Shown here: positions 26,526-35,869 of the stretch, piece after piece
Position numbering within the stretch: position 1 is the first letter of the stretch
How the letters are laid out: each line of letters begins with the position of its first letter
Source: Psychrobacillus antarcticus
Lineage (GTDB): Bacteria > Bacillota > Bacilli > Bacillales_A > Planococcaceae
Assembly (NCBI RefSeq): GCF_029533155.1
Contig: NZ_JAIZDB010000006.1
Coordinates: 186,001 to 250,000, forward strand
DNA: 64,000 nt
Direction of reading: 5' to 3'
Translations under genes and position numbers: made by a program
The notes under the pieces: model-generated
What the model was told of the DNA's origin: nothing
The model's database searches: none
The model's input: the letters and a program-made list of their open reading frames with translations, nothing else

Positions 26526-27266
26526 TTACATTCCACCAAGTGGTTGTGGCTCAATTTTTTGGAACTTTTCCTTATCAATTACGTTAATATAGGACATTTG
26601 GTGACCAGGAAACTCTTTCATCTTCCAGCCATCCATATTTCGATTTCCACCATACATTGGATCTGCATAAGCACCCTCCAATGTCGCCGTGCGAATTAGA
26701 CGGAAGAAAAATGCGGAAGTAACTCCTGTCATGGGAATTTCATCATTTTGAAAAGCTGTTAATATTTCATCCATTTGCTCTGCTTCTATACTAGAAAACC
26801 CTTTTTTAAATCGTTTGTTCGCTTCTTCATCCAATACGGCAATTCCCTGTCTAAAAATAGACGCTCTTGTCAATCGACTCTGATAACCTTGAGTTTTAGC
26901 ACCTACAGCAAACGGTCCTTGCATGTATTCTTTCGTATTACTTCCATATTGTCCCGCCAGCTGGCGATCAATAAAATAAGGGACGCCTAATTCTATTGCC
27001 CCCGGCCCTATATCATCCTTTGGAAAGATACGTTCCGTTGCATTCGAGATTACATTAAATTCTCTTTGATTTTGAAAGAACTGAAATCCCCCATTAGTGC
27101 CCATTTCATGATTAGTATTGCCTGTATCAGATACATGCTGATCATCCTTATCGACATTTAACCCAACTAACCCACCTATTAACCCGCCACCTATTAATGC
27201 ACCAGTTGCAATTCCTGTCGTTTTAAGAAAGTCTCTTCTTGAATAGTTTTTTGGTTTTTCTGTCAT
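26526..27266 (-). CDS. Gluconate 2-dehydrogenase subunit 3 family protein, Tat-exported
   Basis: About 246 residues with a twin-arginine signal: S-R-R-D-F-L-K-T-T, then a Gly-rich hydrophobic stretch. The rest matches the small (gamma) subunit that chaperones export of the GMC subunit. The second ATG (27266) is preferred because GAAGGAG lies 9 nt upstream; the ATG at 27272 is too close. Forms a two-gene operon with the GMC gene. Confidence 0.85.
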   Translation of the reverse strand: MTEKPKNYSRRDFLKTTGIATGALIGGGLIGGLVGLNVDKDDQHVSDTGNTNHEMGTNGGFQFFQNQREFNVISNATERIFPKDDIGPGAIELGVPYFIDRQLAGQYGSNTKEYMQGPFAVGAKTQGYQSRLTRASIFRQGIAVLDEEANKRFKKGFSSIEAEQMDEILTAFQNDEIPMTGVTSAFFFRLIRTATLEGAYADPMYGGNRNMDGWKMKEFPGHQMSYINVIDKEKFQKIEPQPLGGM

Positions 27267-27419
27267 TTGCATTGACTCCTTCAAGATAATGTTCTTACTA
27301 GGAACTTCTTACAAAAGGATATACAAATCTATCTATTTCTAATCAGTTGATACGGAGTTAGTTCTAAAAATTTTTCAAAACATAAATGAGTCTAATGACC
27401 ATACTTTTCAATGCAACAA

Positions 27420-27631
27420 AAAACCGGACAAAAAGATGCCCGGTCCTTGAAGCCCCGCAGGAACCTTTGAAAGGGACAAAGGCTAAGAGCGCCACATCGC
27501 GATCGCAACGCCTTCGTGACCAACATCCTGTTAGCCCGAGGAGATTGAAGCCGTGCCCACGGAAATCAATAGGATGATTCATTTTTTAGAGTTCTGTAAA
27601 ACCAGTGTTCATACTGTATTTTTATATACTT
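27420..27631. repeat. G+C-rich intergenic repeat copy A
   Basis: A G+C-rich, non-coding stretch in an otherwise A+T-rich region, between the Tat-subunit gene and the MerR gene (gap 27285-27683). It begins with a small ACCGG / CCGGT hairpin, includes C-A-C-G-G-A-A-A-T-C-A near its end, and finishes with a 46-bp tail (27586-27631) that recurs with 41 of 46 matches at 37942-37987. Short open frames across it have no SD and no family resemblance. Confidence 0.7.
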
Positions 27632-27639
27632 TTTTAATC

Positions 27640-27684
27640 CTCAAAAAAGCTATTAGCTCTCCATTAAGAGCTAATAGCTTTTGT
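27640..27684. terminator. Bidirectional terminator of the MerR gene
   Basis: A perfect 16-bp stem AAAAGCTATTAGCTCT / AGAGCTAATAGCTTTT with a 6-nt loop. Confidence 0.92.
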
Positions 27685-28589
27685 CATTTTGTATTGATAA
27701 TTTGTTCCAAATCTTTGCTTATGTGAATGGATTTTAGTTTCTTTTCTTTTAAATACAGATGTGAACCCATACCACCTAAATAGAATGTAGTTTGTTCCTG
27801 TTCACTTGCAAATTGATCGAGTCGCCGGATTAGTTTAGAATCCTTTTCAAAAGGCAGTGTGGTTGACGCTGACAGCAACACTATTTTAGGCTTTAACTTT
27901 TGGACTAGTGATTCTATTGCACCTGGAGCTGGCGAAGCACCTATTAACACAGTTTTCCAACCCCTCAGCATGAACTGAAGCAATACGATATGCATGGGTA
28001 GCTCATGATGTTCATCCGGTAAACAAGCACCAATAACTAACGGCGCATCATCCCTTATCTGAAACGTTTTTCTTATTTGTATCAAGTAGTCACGAACACT
28101 CATACTAGATACTGCCTCTTGGTACTCATCCCACTCATCTCTTTCCCATCTGCCCCCTACTTCATGCAGGAAAGGAATAATCACTTTACTTATAAATACT
28201 TCTAACCCTAATTGATGGTAGGCTTGCTGTAATATGAGGTTTAGTTCAACCTCGTCACAATGACTGCCCTTTTCGAGTAACTGAATCACATAATCGTTAA
28301 AATTTCTGAATTCCGGTTGATCTGCTATAAAAAAAGATTCTACATTTTCAGGTTCTTTTTTTATCATTTCTACCGCTTGTTTAATAGAAAACCCTTTTTC
28401 TGAAAGTGTCTTTACTTTTAATAGTGCATTTACATCCTTTTCTCTATATACTCTATATCCATTTTCTAATCGTTCAGGTTGTACAATTTCATAACGTTCT
28501 TCCCATTTACGGATAACTTGTTTAGACAAACCAGTGACATCTGAAACCTGCTGAATCGTAAATATTCCAGTACTACGTGTTTGACTCAT
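27684..28589 (-). CDS. MerR-family regulator with cobalamin-binding-like domain (CarH/LitR architecture)
   Basis: A 301-residue protein: MerR helix-turn-helix at ~10-80 (W-E-E-R-Y, E-N-G-Y-R-V-Y), a helical-bundle domain (~90-180) and a Rossmann-like B12-binding domain (~185-300, with V-I-G-A-C-L-P and G-A-S-P-A-P). In CarH the domain binds adenosylcobalamin and senses light. Here the bundle has E-A where E-H is usual, and D-x-H-H-E-L-P replaces D-x-H-x-x-G, so B12 binding is doubtful. It is divergent from a membrane-protein gene it may control. Confidence 0.87.
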   Translation of the reverse strand: MSQTRSTGIFTIQQVSDVTGLSKQVIRKWEERYEIVQPERLENGYRVYREKDVNALLKVKTLSEKGFSIKQAVEMIKKEPENVESFFIADQPEFRNFNDYVIQLLEKGSHCDEVELNLILQQAYHQLGLEVFISKVIIPFLHEVGGRWERDEWDEYQEAVSSMSVRDYLIQIRKTFQIRDDAPLVIGACLPDEHHELPMHIVLLQFMLRGWKTVLIGASPAPGAIESLVQKLKPKIVLLSASTTLPFEKDSKLIRRLDQFASEQEQTTFYLGGMGSHLYLKEKKLKSIHISKDLEQIINTK

Positions 28590-28648
28590 ATACGTTACCC
28601 CCTCTCATTGACACTAATTAATATCCATTAATAATGTTGGTATGCTAC

Positions 28649-28693
28649 ATTATATTTAAAAATAGTATAACATTCAACATACGAACATTATAC
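28649..28693 (-). promoter_or_regulatory. merR promoter with inverted repeat at -35
   Basis: Minus strand: -35 TTGAAT (28672-28677), 17-nt spacer, -10 TATAAT (28649-28654). The inverted repeat GTATAA-N17-TTATAC (28665-28693) spans the -35 and is a candidate operator for the MerR protein in the divergent intergenic region. Confidence 0.6.
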
Positions 28694-28743
28694 AATCATT
28701 TGACGAAGATGGTTTAGATTTTTTTGATAGGATGTGATAAAAA

Positions 28744-29193
28744 GTGAAGTTAAACGATAAATTTTTCTTAAAAGTTACACTAGATGGGATTATTACAGGC
28801 TTAGCATTAACTTTATTTTTCAAAGCTATTCAACTCGGGACTGGCTATAAGGTCTATACATTACTTTTGAACGTTGATTATTTACCAATATTAAAAGGGT
28901 TTAAATTTCCAGAAATAGTGGAAGTTCTATTTCATTTAATAGTGTCCATAGCACTTGCCGTAATTTTAGTACTGATAATACAACAGCTTCAAATAATATC
29001 TAACATTAAAATTATCGCCATATGTATGCTAACTTGCTTCATCATTGGGGCTCTCTACTTTCCAACAACTCTTTTATCAGATAGAACTCCACCCATTACT
29101 AGTATTCCATCACTAGTTTATTGGATAATAGGACATCTTTTGTATGGTTTCATTCTGGGTGTTTTATTGTCAAACAAGCACTCGAGCAGATAA
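28744..29193 (+). CDS. Four-helix membrane protein, unknown
   Basis: A 149-residue protein with four hydrophobic helices (~10-28, 60-80, 88-108, 125-143). GTG start with AGGATGTGAT upstream. I do not recognise the family with confidence. It diverges from the MerR/B12-like regulator and shares its intergenic region, so regulation by that protein is a reasonable guess. A terminator overlaps the stop. Confidence 0.7.
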   Translation: MKLNDKFFLKVTLDGIITGLALTLFFKAIQLGTGYKVYTLLLNVDYLPILKGFKFPEIVEVLFHLIVSIALAVILVLIIQQLQIISNIKIIAICMLTCFIIGALYFPTTLLSDRTPPITSIPSLVYWIIGHLLYGFILGVLLSNKHSSR

Positions 29194-29220
29194 CCTCGTG
29201 CATAATGAGGTTATTTTTTA
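29190..29220 (+). terminator. Terminator after the membrane-protein gene
   Basis: Stem ATAACCTC / GAGGTTAT, 9-nt loop, six T. Confidence 0.85.
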
Positions 29221-29320
29221 TTTTGTATAATTAATTTAATAAAGATTATACAAACATTAGACGACAGGATTTTTTTATGTTATGCTTCTATTATCAAATT
29301 CACTAACAGGATGTGACCTT

Positions 29321-30391
29321 ATGTTTTTAGCATGGAATGAAATTAAAAAGAATAAGCTTCGCTTTACATTAATCATGGGAGTACTGATGTTAGTATCCTA
29401 TTTAGTATTTTTCTTATCAGGGTTAGCAACAGGATTAGCTAGCTTAAATAGAGAAGCGGTAGACAAATGGGATGCAACTGCAATTGTTCTAACCGAAGAA
29501 TCAGATAAAAGTTTACCGCAATCTTCTCTTACCAATGAGGAAGTTGATGCTTTTAAAGACAACGAAACTGCTATTCTAGGACAATTAAATGCAATTGCCA
29601 CAAATGGCGATGCCAAACAAAATATTTCTTTATTTGGTATAGATCCCGAGGAATTTATCATGCCTGATGTAACAGAAGGAGAAAAATTTGCAGGAATCAA
29701 TGAAGTAATTGCAAGCGATACCCTAAAAGAAGATGGATTTGAACTAGGCGACGAACTTGAACTATCTTCTACTGAAGAAAAATTAACGATTGTAGGTTTT
29801 ACAGATAGTGCACGTTTCAACGCTGCTCCAGTTCTTTACGGCGAATTAGCTACTTTCCAAAAAGTTAAGTTTGGCGAAGGTGTCGCAGAAGATGAAACAC
29901 AAATAAATGGGATTGTTATTCGTGGAGATGACTTGTCTTCTATCACTACCTCCAATGAAGATTTGGAAGTAATTGAAGTAGAAACATTTATAGAAAACCT
30001 ACCAGGATATACAGAGCAAGCCTTAACATTGAACTTTATGATCTATTTCTTGTTTGCTATTTCTTCTGTCATTGTAGCAATCTTTCTATATGTATTAACA
30101 GTTCAAAAGATTAGTATGTTCGGAGTTATGAAAGCACAAGGTATTTCTAACGGCTATTTATCTCGTTCCGTAATTGCACAAACATTTTTATTGGCATTCA
30201 TTGGGGTAGTTGTTGGTTTTGCTCTAACACTCATTTCAGGTGCATTCTTACCAGCTGCAGTTCCTGTATCCTTTGATATTCCAACTATGATTATTTACGG
30301 GGTTATCCTAATAATCGTTGCTATCCTTGGAGCTGTATTCTCGGTGTTAACAATCGTAAAAATTGATCCGCTTAAAGCGATAGGAGGTTAA
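29321..30391 (+). CDS. ABC exporter permease, FtsX/HrtB-like
   Basis: A 356-residue MacB/FtsX-type permease: one N-terminal helix, a long extracytoplasmic domain (~45-240) and three C-terminal helices, ending in K-I-D-P-L-K-A-I. The opening (L-A-W-N-E-I-K-K-N-K-L-R-F) and D-K-W resemble the haem exporter HrtB, but the haem role is not shown by sequence. ATG at 29321; the frame is open 13 codons upstream without a good SD. The ATPase gene follows 4 nt later. Confidence 0.87.
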   Translation: MFLAWNEIKKNKLRFTLIMGVLMLVSYLVFFLSGLATGLASLNREAVDKWDATAIVLTEESDKSLPQSSLTNEEVDAFKDNETAILGQLNAIATNGDAKQNISLFGIDPEEFIMPDVTEGEKFAGINEVIASDTLKEDGFELGDELELSSTEEKLTIVGFTDSARFNAAPVLYGELATFQKVKFGEGVAEDETQINGIVIRGDDLSSITTSNEDLEVIEVETFIENLPGYTEQALTLNFMIYFLFAISSVIVAIFLYVLTVQKISMFGVMKAQGISNGYLSRSVIAQTFLLAFIGVVVGFALTLISGAFLPAAVPVSFDIPTMIIYGVILIIVAILGAVFSVLTIVKIDPLKAIGG

Positions 30392-30395
30392 TAAT

Positions 30396-31082
30396 TTGGC
30401 TATTTTAGAACTTAATAACGTAAAAAAATCGTTCGGCACTGGACATAAACAAGTGGACGCTTTAAAAGAAACAAACTTTTCCGCTGAGGCCGGCGAGTTA
30501 ATAGCAGTCATTGGTCCTTCAGGATCAGGTAAAAGTACTTTTTTAACGATTGCAGGAGGACTACAAACTCCTACAAGTGGTGGTATTTTAGTAAATAATC
30601 AGGATCTTGCTGATTTAAATGAAAAACAACGATCAAAAATTAGACTAAAAGAAATTGGATTTATCTTGCAAGCATCAAATCTTATACCTTTTTTAAATGT
30701 CGATAATCAAATGAAACTATTAGATAATGTAAAAAAAGATAATATGACAAAAGATGAATTGAATGCTTTATACGAAAATCTTGGCATTAAAGATTTACGA
30801 AAAAAATACCCTGCTGATTTATCTGGTGGGGAACGCCAACGTGTTGCAATCGCTAAAGCCTTATATAGCAAACCTTCCATACTCCTAGCAGATGAGCCTA
30901 CTGCTTCGTTAGATTCTGAGAAAGCTTATGAAGTAATGGAACTATTAAAAAAAGAAACGAAACAAAATAAAACTACAACAATCGTCGTGACCCATGATAC
31001 TCGCCTAATTGAGTATTGTGACAAAGTTTATGAAATGACTGATGGTGTACTAGAATTGAAGGAAAAACCTTCAAAAAATTAA
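30396..31082 (+). CDS. ABC exporter ATP-binding protein, HrtA/LolD-like
   Basis: A 228-residue ATPase: Walker A G-P-S-G-S-G-K-S-T (~40-48), signature L-S-G-G-E-R-Q-R, Walker B I-L-L-A-D-E-P-T. TTG start with GGAGG embedded in the permease's last codons, so the two are coupled. Powers the preceding permease. A terminator follows. Confidence 0.92.
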   Translation: MAILELNNVKKSFGTGHKQVDALKETNFSAEAGELIAVIGPSGSGKSTFLTIAGGLQTPTSGGILVNNQDLADLNEKQRSKIRLKEIGFILQASNLIPFLNVDNQMKLLDNVKKDNMTKDELNALYENLGIKDLRKKYPADLSGGERQRVAIAKALYSKPSILLADEPTASLDSEKAYEVMELLKKETKQNKTTTIVVTHDTRLIEYCDKVYEMTDGVLELKEKPSKN

Positions 31083-31094
31083 TATAATTTGAAC

Positions 31095-31130
31095 CCTACG
31101 AATTTATGTTTAAACTCGTAGGTTTTTTTG
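31095..31130 (+). terminator. Terminator after the HrtAB-like pair
   Basis: Stem CCTACGA / TCGTAGG, 14-nt loop, seven T. Confidence 0.82.
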
Positions 31131-31234
31131 TTTTCCGTCATTTGTGATATATTGTATACATGTTTTCTCACAATTTTATTAAAAATTATGATATCATAAA
31201 ACATAAAATTTCATTTGCGTTAGGAGTGCTCGTA

Positions 31235-32410
31235 TTGAAAGTTCAACCATCTACAAAAATGTCCTTATTTGAAAAAGCGATTTTTGGTGATTTGAAAGCC
31301 GCTGCAGCTGTCAAGCAAGCTCAAGGCTTTGAATTATATGACTTAAGCTTAGGTAGTCCTGACCTTCCACCAGATGAACGTGTAAGAAAAGTATTGTCAG
31401 ATTTAAGCTATGCAACTGATACATATGGTTATATGCTTTCGGGAACTACACGCTTTAATGAGGCCGTTGCAGATTATTATAAACGTCGCTCCAATGTTGT
31501 ATTGGATCCAAAGACACAGATTGTTCAAACGATGGGTTCACAAGAAGGACTTGTCCATCTTCCAATTGCCTTTTGTGATGTAGGTGATATTATCCTTACA
31601 ACAAATCCGGGTTATGTAGCCTATGATGCAGGTATAAAACTTGCTGGTGCTGCACCCTATTATATGGAGTTATTAGAAGAAAACAGGTTTTTACCTGATT
31701 TAGATGCAATACCCGAAGAAATTGCGATGAAGGCAAAACTAATGATATTAAATTTACCTGGAAACCCAGTTCCGGCTATGCCTGATCCTATTTTCTTTGA
31801 AAAAGTCGTTGCCTTTGCCAATAAATACAATGTAATTATTCTACACGATGCGGCTTATTCAGAATTCTATTTTACCGGAGATTCACCAAGTAGCTTCCTA
31901 TCTACACCAGGAGCCTTAGAAGTAGGGATGGAGATTAACTCTTTATCAAAATCCTTTAGCCTAGCTGGTACACGAATTGCTTATATTGCTGGAAATGCAG
32001 AGATGATCGATATTATGAAGCAGCTAAAGTCTAATTTAGATTTTGGGATTTACGGTCCGATTCAAGAAGCTGGTATTGTTGCCTTAAACCATGCAGAGGA
32101 AATAACAGATCATTTACGCAAGGTATTTTCAGAAAGACACGATTTCCTCAAAAATGCATTAACTGATCTTGGCTGGAAAGTTGCTCCTTCTACTGGTGGA
32201 ATGTTTGTTTGGGCAAAATATCCATATGAGATGAATGACAAGGATTTCGTCTTTGAAGTAATTGATCAAACCGGTGTAGTGATGGTACCAGGAACCGTTT
32301 TCGGATCCGCTGGAGCAGGTTATGTTCGCGTTGCATTAGTACAGGATATTGATGTATTGCGACAAGCAGTGGAACAATTGAAGAAGTTAAAAGTACTTAC
32401 TATTTGCTAA
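31235..32410 (+). CDS. PLP-dependent class I/II aminotransferase
   Basis: A 391-residue fold-type I aminotransferase. The PLP lysine lies in S-L-S-K-S-F-S-L-A-G-T-R; N-L-P-G-N-P and H-D-A-A-Y-S-E complete the cofactor site. It is closest in feel to the LL-diaminopimelate / alanine aminotransferase branch, but the substrate is not certain. TTG at 31235 lies 9 nt after TTAGGAG; the longer frame from 31160 has no SD. Monocistronic. Confidence 0.88.
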   Translation: MKVQPSTKMSLFEKAIFGDLKAAAAVKQAQGFELYDLSLGSPDLPPDERVRKVLSDLSYATDTYGYMLSGTTRFNEAVADYYKRRSNVVLDPKTQIVQTMGSQEGLVHLPIAFCDVGDIILTTNPGYVAYDAGIKLAGAAPYYMELLEENRFLPDLDAIPEEIAMKAKLMILNLPGNPVPAMPDPIFFEKVVAFANKYNVIILHDAAYSEFYFTGDSPSSFLSTPGALEVGMEINSLSKSFSLAGTRIAYIAGNAEMIDIMKQLKSNLDFGIYGPIQEAGIVALNHAEEITDHLRKVFSERHDFLKNALTDLGWKVAPSTGGMFVWAKYPYEMNDKDFVFEVIDQTGVVMVPGTVFGSAGAGYVRVALVQDIDVLRQAVEQLKKLKVLTIC

Positions 32411-32419
32411 ATATTATAG

Positions 32420-32467
32420 TTAAAAAGCAATCTCTAGTCTATTTCTGGACTAAAGACTGCTTTTTAA
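32420..32467. terminator. Bidirectional terminator between aminotransferase and GGDEF genes
   Basis: AAAAAGCA pairs with TGCTTTTT, and TAGTC with GACTA inside; runs of A and T flank it. Confidence 0.75.
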
Positions 32468-33804
32468 TTGGAGCGATTAAAACCGACTAGATTTTTACCA
32501 GCATTTTTAGCATCATACATAGCCCTGTCAGCTTCTCTAAAAACTGATGTAGTTGTAGATCCGTTTAAAGAGGATAACGCAATCCCAATACTCGCAGTAA
32601 TATTCAATACGTGACCATTGATTGACCATGGAGCAATGATCGCTTGCTGAATACCTTCTGCTTTTTCCACGATCTGATCTTCCTTATGAATATTCGCTAT
32701 TAAAGCGATAAACTCATCTCCCCCTAGCCTTGCTACAAAGTCTAGAGGATCTAATGCGCTACTCAACCTATTAGCCAATTCTTGAATAACATCGTCTCCA
32801 GTTTCATGTCCAAAATTATCGTTGATTTGTTTAAATTCATCAATGTCAATAAGGATAACTGCAAAGACTTCACCTGTTTTTTCTTCTAGTTCTATAACTT
32901 CCTGAAGTCTACTTTTGAAAAAACGTCTGTTAGGTAGCCCTGTTAAAGAATCATGGTAGGCAAAATATTGTAATTTTTCTTCATTCTCTTTTTGTAACGA
33001 AATATCACGTGCAATTAATAGCATATATTTAAACTTTCCGTTTTCAGAGAATACTGGAGTGCCATTTATTTCCGTCCAAATCCACCCTTTCTTTAAATGC
33101 ATTGCTTTTAGCTGGACTTTGTATGGATTTTTGTTATGAATTGATTCGTTGAAAAGTTTTTCCAAATTCGCTATGTCATCCGGATGTATATTATAAAAAG
33201 AGTGCTTCTCCCCAACTTGTTGGTTGTCATATTCAAATATTTCTTTACTAGAAGGTGAAACATATAAGTACTCCTGCTTATCATTCATTAAAAAAATTAC
33301 GTCTTGTATATTTTCTGCTATAATTTGAAATTTTTCTTCACTATCAATATATTTACTAGCAAGTTTATCTAGTTCTCTCATATCTTTTATCACAACGAAA
33401 ATACCTGTTCGACTTCCTTTTAACATAATGGGAGTTAGCTTCACTAGGCATCCAATCGGAGACCCTAATTTGTCCAAAAAATTAAAACGATAATCTCTCA
33501 GTTCCCCACTCAACGCTAGCGTAAAACATTCTTTTGCATCTTCTTGGTCTTTTGGTTCTACAAAGTCGATAAAGATGTTGCCTATCAGTTCCTCCACAGA
33601 ATAACCACTCAATTGTTGCAACGCTAGATTTCCACTAATAATATATCCTTCCAAATCAAGCTTAAATATAGCATCAGGATTATTATCGAACAAAGATCTA
33701 TATTCGGATTCTGTCGCTGTTAACTGATTTCGGCTTTTTTCATTTTCTATTTCAGAATTCGTAAGCGCTTTCATCAATGATAACTGTTCCTTCCCCATGT
33801 TCAT
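32464..33804 (-). CDS. Diguanylate cyclase with two PAS domains
   Basis: Makes cyclic di-GMP in response to a signal read by PAS domains. Of 446 residues, an N-terminal coiled region (1-30) precedes PAS 1 (~30-145), PAS 2 (~155-275) and GGDEF (~280-446). The active motif is R-L-G-G-D-E-F near residue 360. The inhibitory I-site R-x-x-D five residues before it is D-P-L-D, so product inhibition is probably lost. No membrane segment, so it senses inside the cell. No EAL or PilZ partner is in the window. Confidence 0.93.
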   Translation of the reverse strand: MNMGKEQLSLMKALTNSEIENEKSRNQLTATESEYRSLFDNNPDAIFKLDLEGYIISGNLALQQLSGYSVEELIGNIFIDFVEPKDQEDAKECFTLALSGELRDYRFNFLDKLGSPIGCLVKLTPIMLKGSRTGIFVVIKDMRELDKLASKYIDSEEKFQIIAENIQDVIFLMNDKQEYLYVSPSSKEIFEYDNQQVGEKHSFYNIHPDDIANLEKLFNESIHNKNPYKVQLKAMHLKKGWIWTEINGTPVFSENGKFKYMLLIARDISLQKENEEKLQYFAYHDSLTGLPNRRFFKSRLQEVIELEEKTGEVFAVILIDIDEFKQINDNFGHETGDDVIQELANRLSSALDPLDFVARLGGDEFIALIANIHKEDQIVEKAEGIQQAIIAPWSINGHVLNITASIGIALSSLNGSTTTSVFREADRAMYDAKNAGKNLVGFNRSN

Positions 33805-33906
33805 TCACCTCATTTAACTTAAGTAGTTTATTATTTATATTTAAACATACACGACCAAGCTTTGCGAGTAAAAAAAAGACCAAAAGTGAACTAGACAGGA
33901 ATCTGC

Positions 33907-35292
33907 CTAGTTATCTCTTAGTCCATCTTCCTTACCAGTAGGATGTACAAGTGCAAACCTTTCCCAGCGCCTACTTTTCCATCTGAAGAACATAATTGTA
34001 GCGCGAGTCCATTCATCTGCAGCTATTGCTAGCCAAACACCAACTAAACCTAAATCCAGTACAAAAACCAAAAAGTATCCTAAAGGCAAACTCATCAATA
34101 CCATAGACAAGGCTCCTATAAATACCGGGAAAGTTGCATCCCCTGCAGCGCGTAAGGAATTGATAATGACAATATTTAACGTACGTCCGGTTTCTAATAG
34201 AAAACTTAGTAATAATACAGATGCACCTATCTCAATAATTTCCTTATTGTCTGTGAATAGTCCCATTAAAGGATAACGTAGAATTATTACGACCGTTACC
34301 ATTGTTACCGTAAAAATTATAGCCCACTTCAGACTAAACCATACCGATTTATATGCTTCGTCTTTTTCATTTGCCCCTACAAATCGTCCGACAATAATAG
34401 CAGTTCCCATTCCAATTGCAATAGCAAATAAGTAAGTGAACATCGATATATTCACAGCGTATTGCCTTGCCGCCAATGATTCAGCTCCTAAATAGGTAAC
34501 ATAGTATAAGAATACGATTTGACAGCCTTGGTATAAAATCTGTTCAAATGCAGAAGGAAGACCAATCCGTAAAATCTTTGTCACATATTCTTTAGTTAGA
34601 GTAAAGTAATAATGAACCTTCACACGATACTCCATCACCTGATAAAGCAGCCAGAAGAATACTAGCATTGCTATAAAACGACTTAGAACGGATGAAATAG
34701 CTGCACCTTGAACCCCTAACTCTGGAAATCCAAATTTCCCAAAAATCAACGCATAGTTCCCAATTACGTGGAAAATATTCATCCCAAGCGAAACAAACAT
34801 TGTCTGTTTTGTATACCCGTGTACACGGATAATAGCTGCCAGTGCATTAATAATCGCCTGTAAAAAAATAGCCCCGCCGACAATCGTCAAATATTGATGC
34901 GCATGAACTAACACATCTCCTTGCAGATTCATAGCAATCATCATACGCTTTGAGAAGAGAATAAACCCAATACTTAGGACGACTCCCACACATAAGTTTA
35001 ATGTCACTGCTAAACCTGAAATCTTCGATGCCTCTTCAAATCGTTTCGAACCTAGATACTGAGAGACGACAATTGCTGCTCCATTTCCGACAACTTCTAA
35101 AACTAAGATAGCTATATGAATATACTGATTTGCCGCTCCTACTCCTGATACCGCATCATCTGAAAGCGCACTGAGCATAAATGTATCCGCAATCCCCATT
35201 AACATAAACAAAAATACTTCTAAAAATATGGGCCAAGTCAATGTGAACAAATTTAACTTTTCGCCTAAATTGTTTTTTTTAGTGACTATCAC
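33907..35292 (-). CDS. MATE-family efflux transporter
   Basis: A 461-residue polytopic protein with 12 hydrophobic segments of the MATE (NorM/DinF) family, which exports drugs or metabolites using Na+ or H+. Internal two-fold pattern and I-G-M-G-T-A-I-I-V-G-R-F-V-G-A in the second half are typical. GTG start 7 nt after AAGAAGGA. A 10-bp imperfect stem at 33889-33912 overlaps its stop and may terminate it. Confidence 0.92.
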   Translation of the reverse strand: MIVTKKNNLGEKLNLFTLTWPIFLEVFLFMLMGIADTFMLSALSDDAVSGVGAANQYIHIAILVLEVVGNGAAIVVSQYLGSKRFEEASKISGLAVTLNLCVGVVLSIGFILFSKRMMIAMNLQGDVLVHAHQYLTIVGGAIFLQAIINALAAIIRVHGYTKQTMFVSLGMNIFHVIGNYALIFGKFGFPELGVQGAAISSVLSRFIAMLVFFWLLYQVMEYRVKVHYYFTLTKEYVTKILRIGLPSAFEQILYQGCQIVFLYYVTYLGAESLAARQYAVNISMFTYLFAIAIGMGTAIIVGRFVGANEKDEAYKSVWFSLKWAIIFTVTMVTVVIILRYPLMGLFTDNKEIIEIGASVLLLSFLLETGRTLNIVIINSLRAAGDATFPVFIGALSMVLMSLPLGYFLVFVLDLGLVGVWLAIAADEWTRATIMFFRWKSRRWERFALVHPTGKEDGLRDN

Positions 35293-35374
35293 TGTAATTC
35301 CTTCTTTATCATGATATTTTCAATAAGAAGAATCTTACCATAGAAAATGTATTTTTCCTATAGGTTAATAGGGA

Positions 35375-35414
35375 AATGAAAACACGTTTGACTATTGGAG
35401 CGGCAGTCAAACGT
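35375..35414 (-). terminator. Terminator of the 122-residue hypothetical gene
   Basis: Stem CACGTTTGAC / GTCAAACGTG, 12-nt loop, then T-rich sequence on the minus strand. Confidence 0.75.
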
Positions 35415-35424
35415 GCACTTTATG

Positions 35425-35775
35425 CTATTCTATTTCTACATGCTTATGAATGTATTCCTTGATCTCTGGAATAGATAACTCTATTTCATATGTCATAAGG
35501 TTATCCTTCACATATGCTAGCTTGTTTCGCTCCACAGCATCGGATTGAATGTGTAATACATTATCTATATACAATATTCCTTCATTAGTAATCATTCGGT
35601 CATGGTCACTCAACAAGCCCTGTTCGTTTAGTATCCTTTGAATGCTAGTCAAATTATCTCCTAGTGCTGTTGTTAAAACTTCCCCTAGCTCATTTGCATT
35701 TTCATCATTTTTCTCTAAGAAGTTACAAACATAATACGCGAGAAGTATTTGTTCCTTTTCCGCTAATTTCCCCAT
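35425..35775 (-). CDS. Small soluble protein, unknown (possible winged-helix fold)
   Basis: 116 residues from the ATG at 35775, which has GGGGAG 5-6 nt upstream; an ATG 6 codons earlier has a poor SD. The sequence is charged and helical, with an L-T-S-I-Q-R-I-L-N-E-Q-G-L-L motif that could be a recognition helix, followed by a short beta-like part. I do not recognise a family. Single gene with its own terminator. Confidence 0.65.
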   Translation of the reverse strand: MGKLAEKEQILLAYYVCNFLEKNDENANELGEVLTTALGDNLTSIQRILNEQGLLSDHDRMITNEGILYIDNVLHIQSDAVERNKLAYVKDNLMTYEIELSIPEIKEYIHKHVEIE

Positions 35776-35869
35776 TATTTCTCCCCATTTCATCTTTTTA
35801 CCTATTATTCCTTTTTTCTATACTGTTTAAACATAAAAAGTTAAATGGAGTCTAGCAGGATTTTGTGGT

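Noticed and set aside
27386-27577. 63-codon plus-strand frame within the G+C-rich island
   Set aside because: No SD, Arg/Pro-rich artefact of G+C-rich repeat sequence, no family resemblance.
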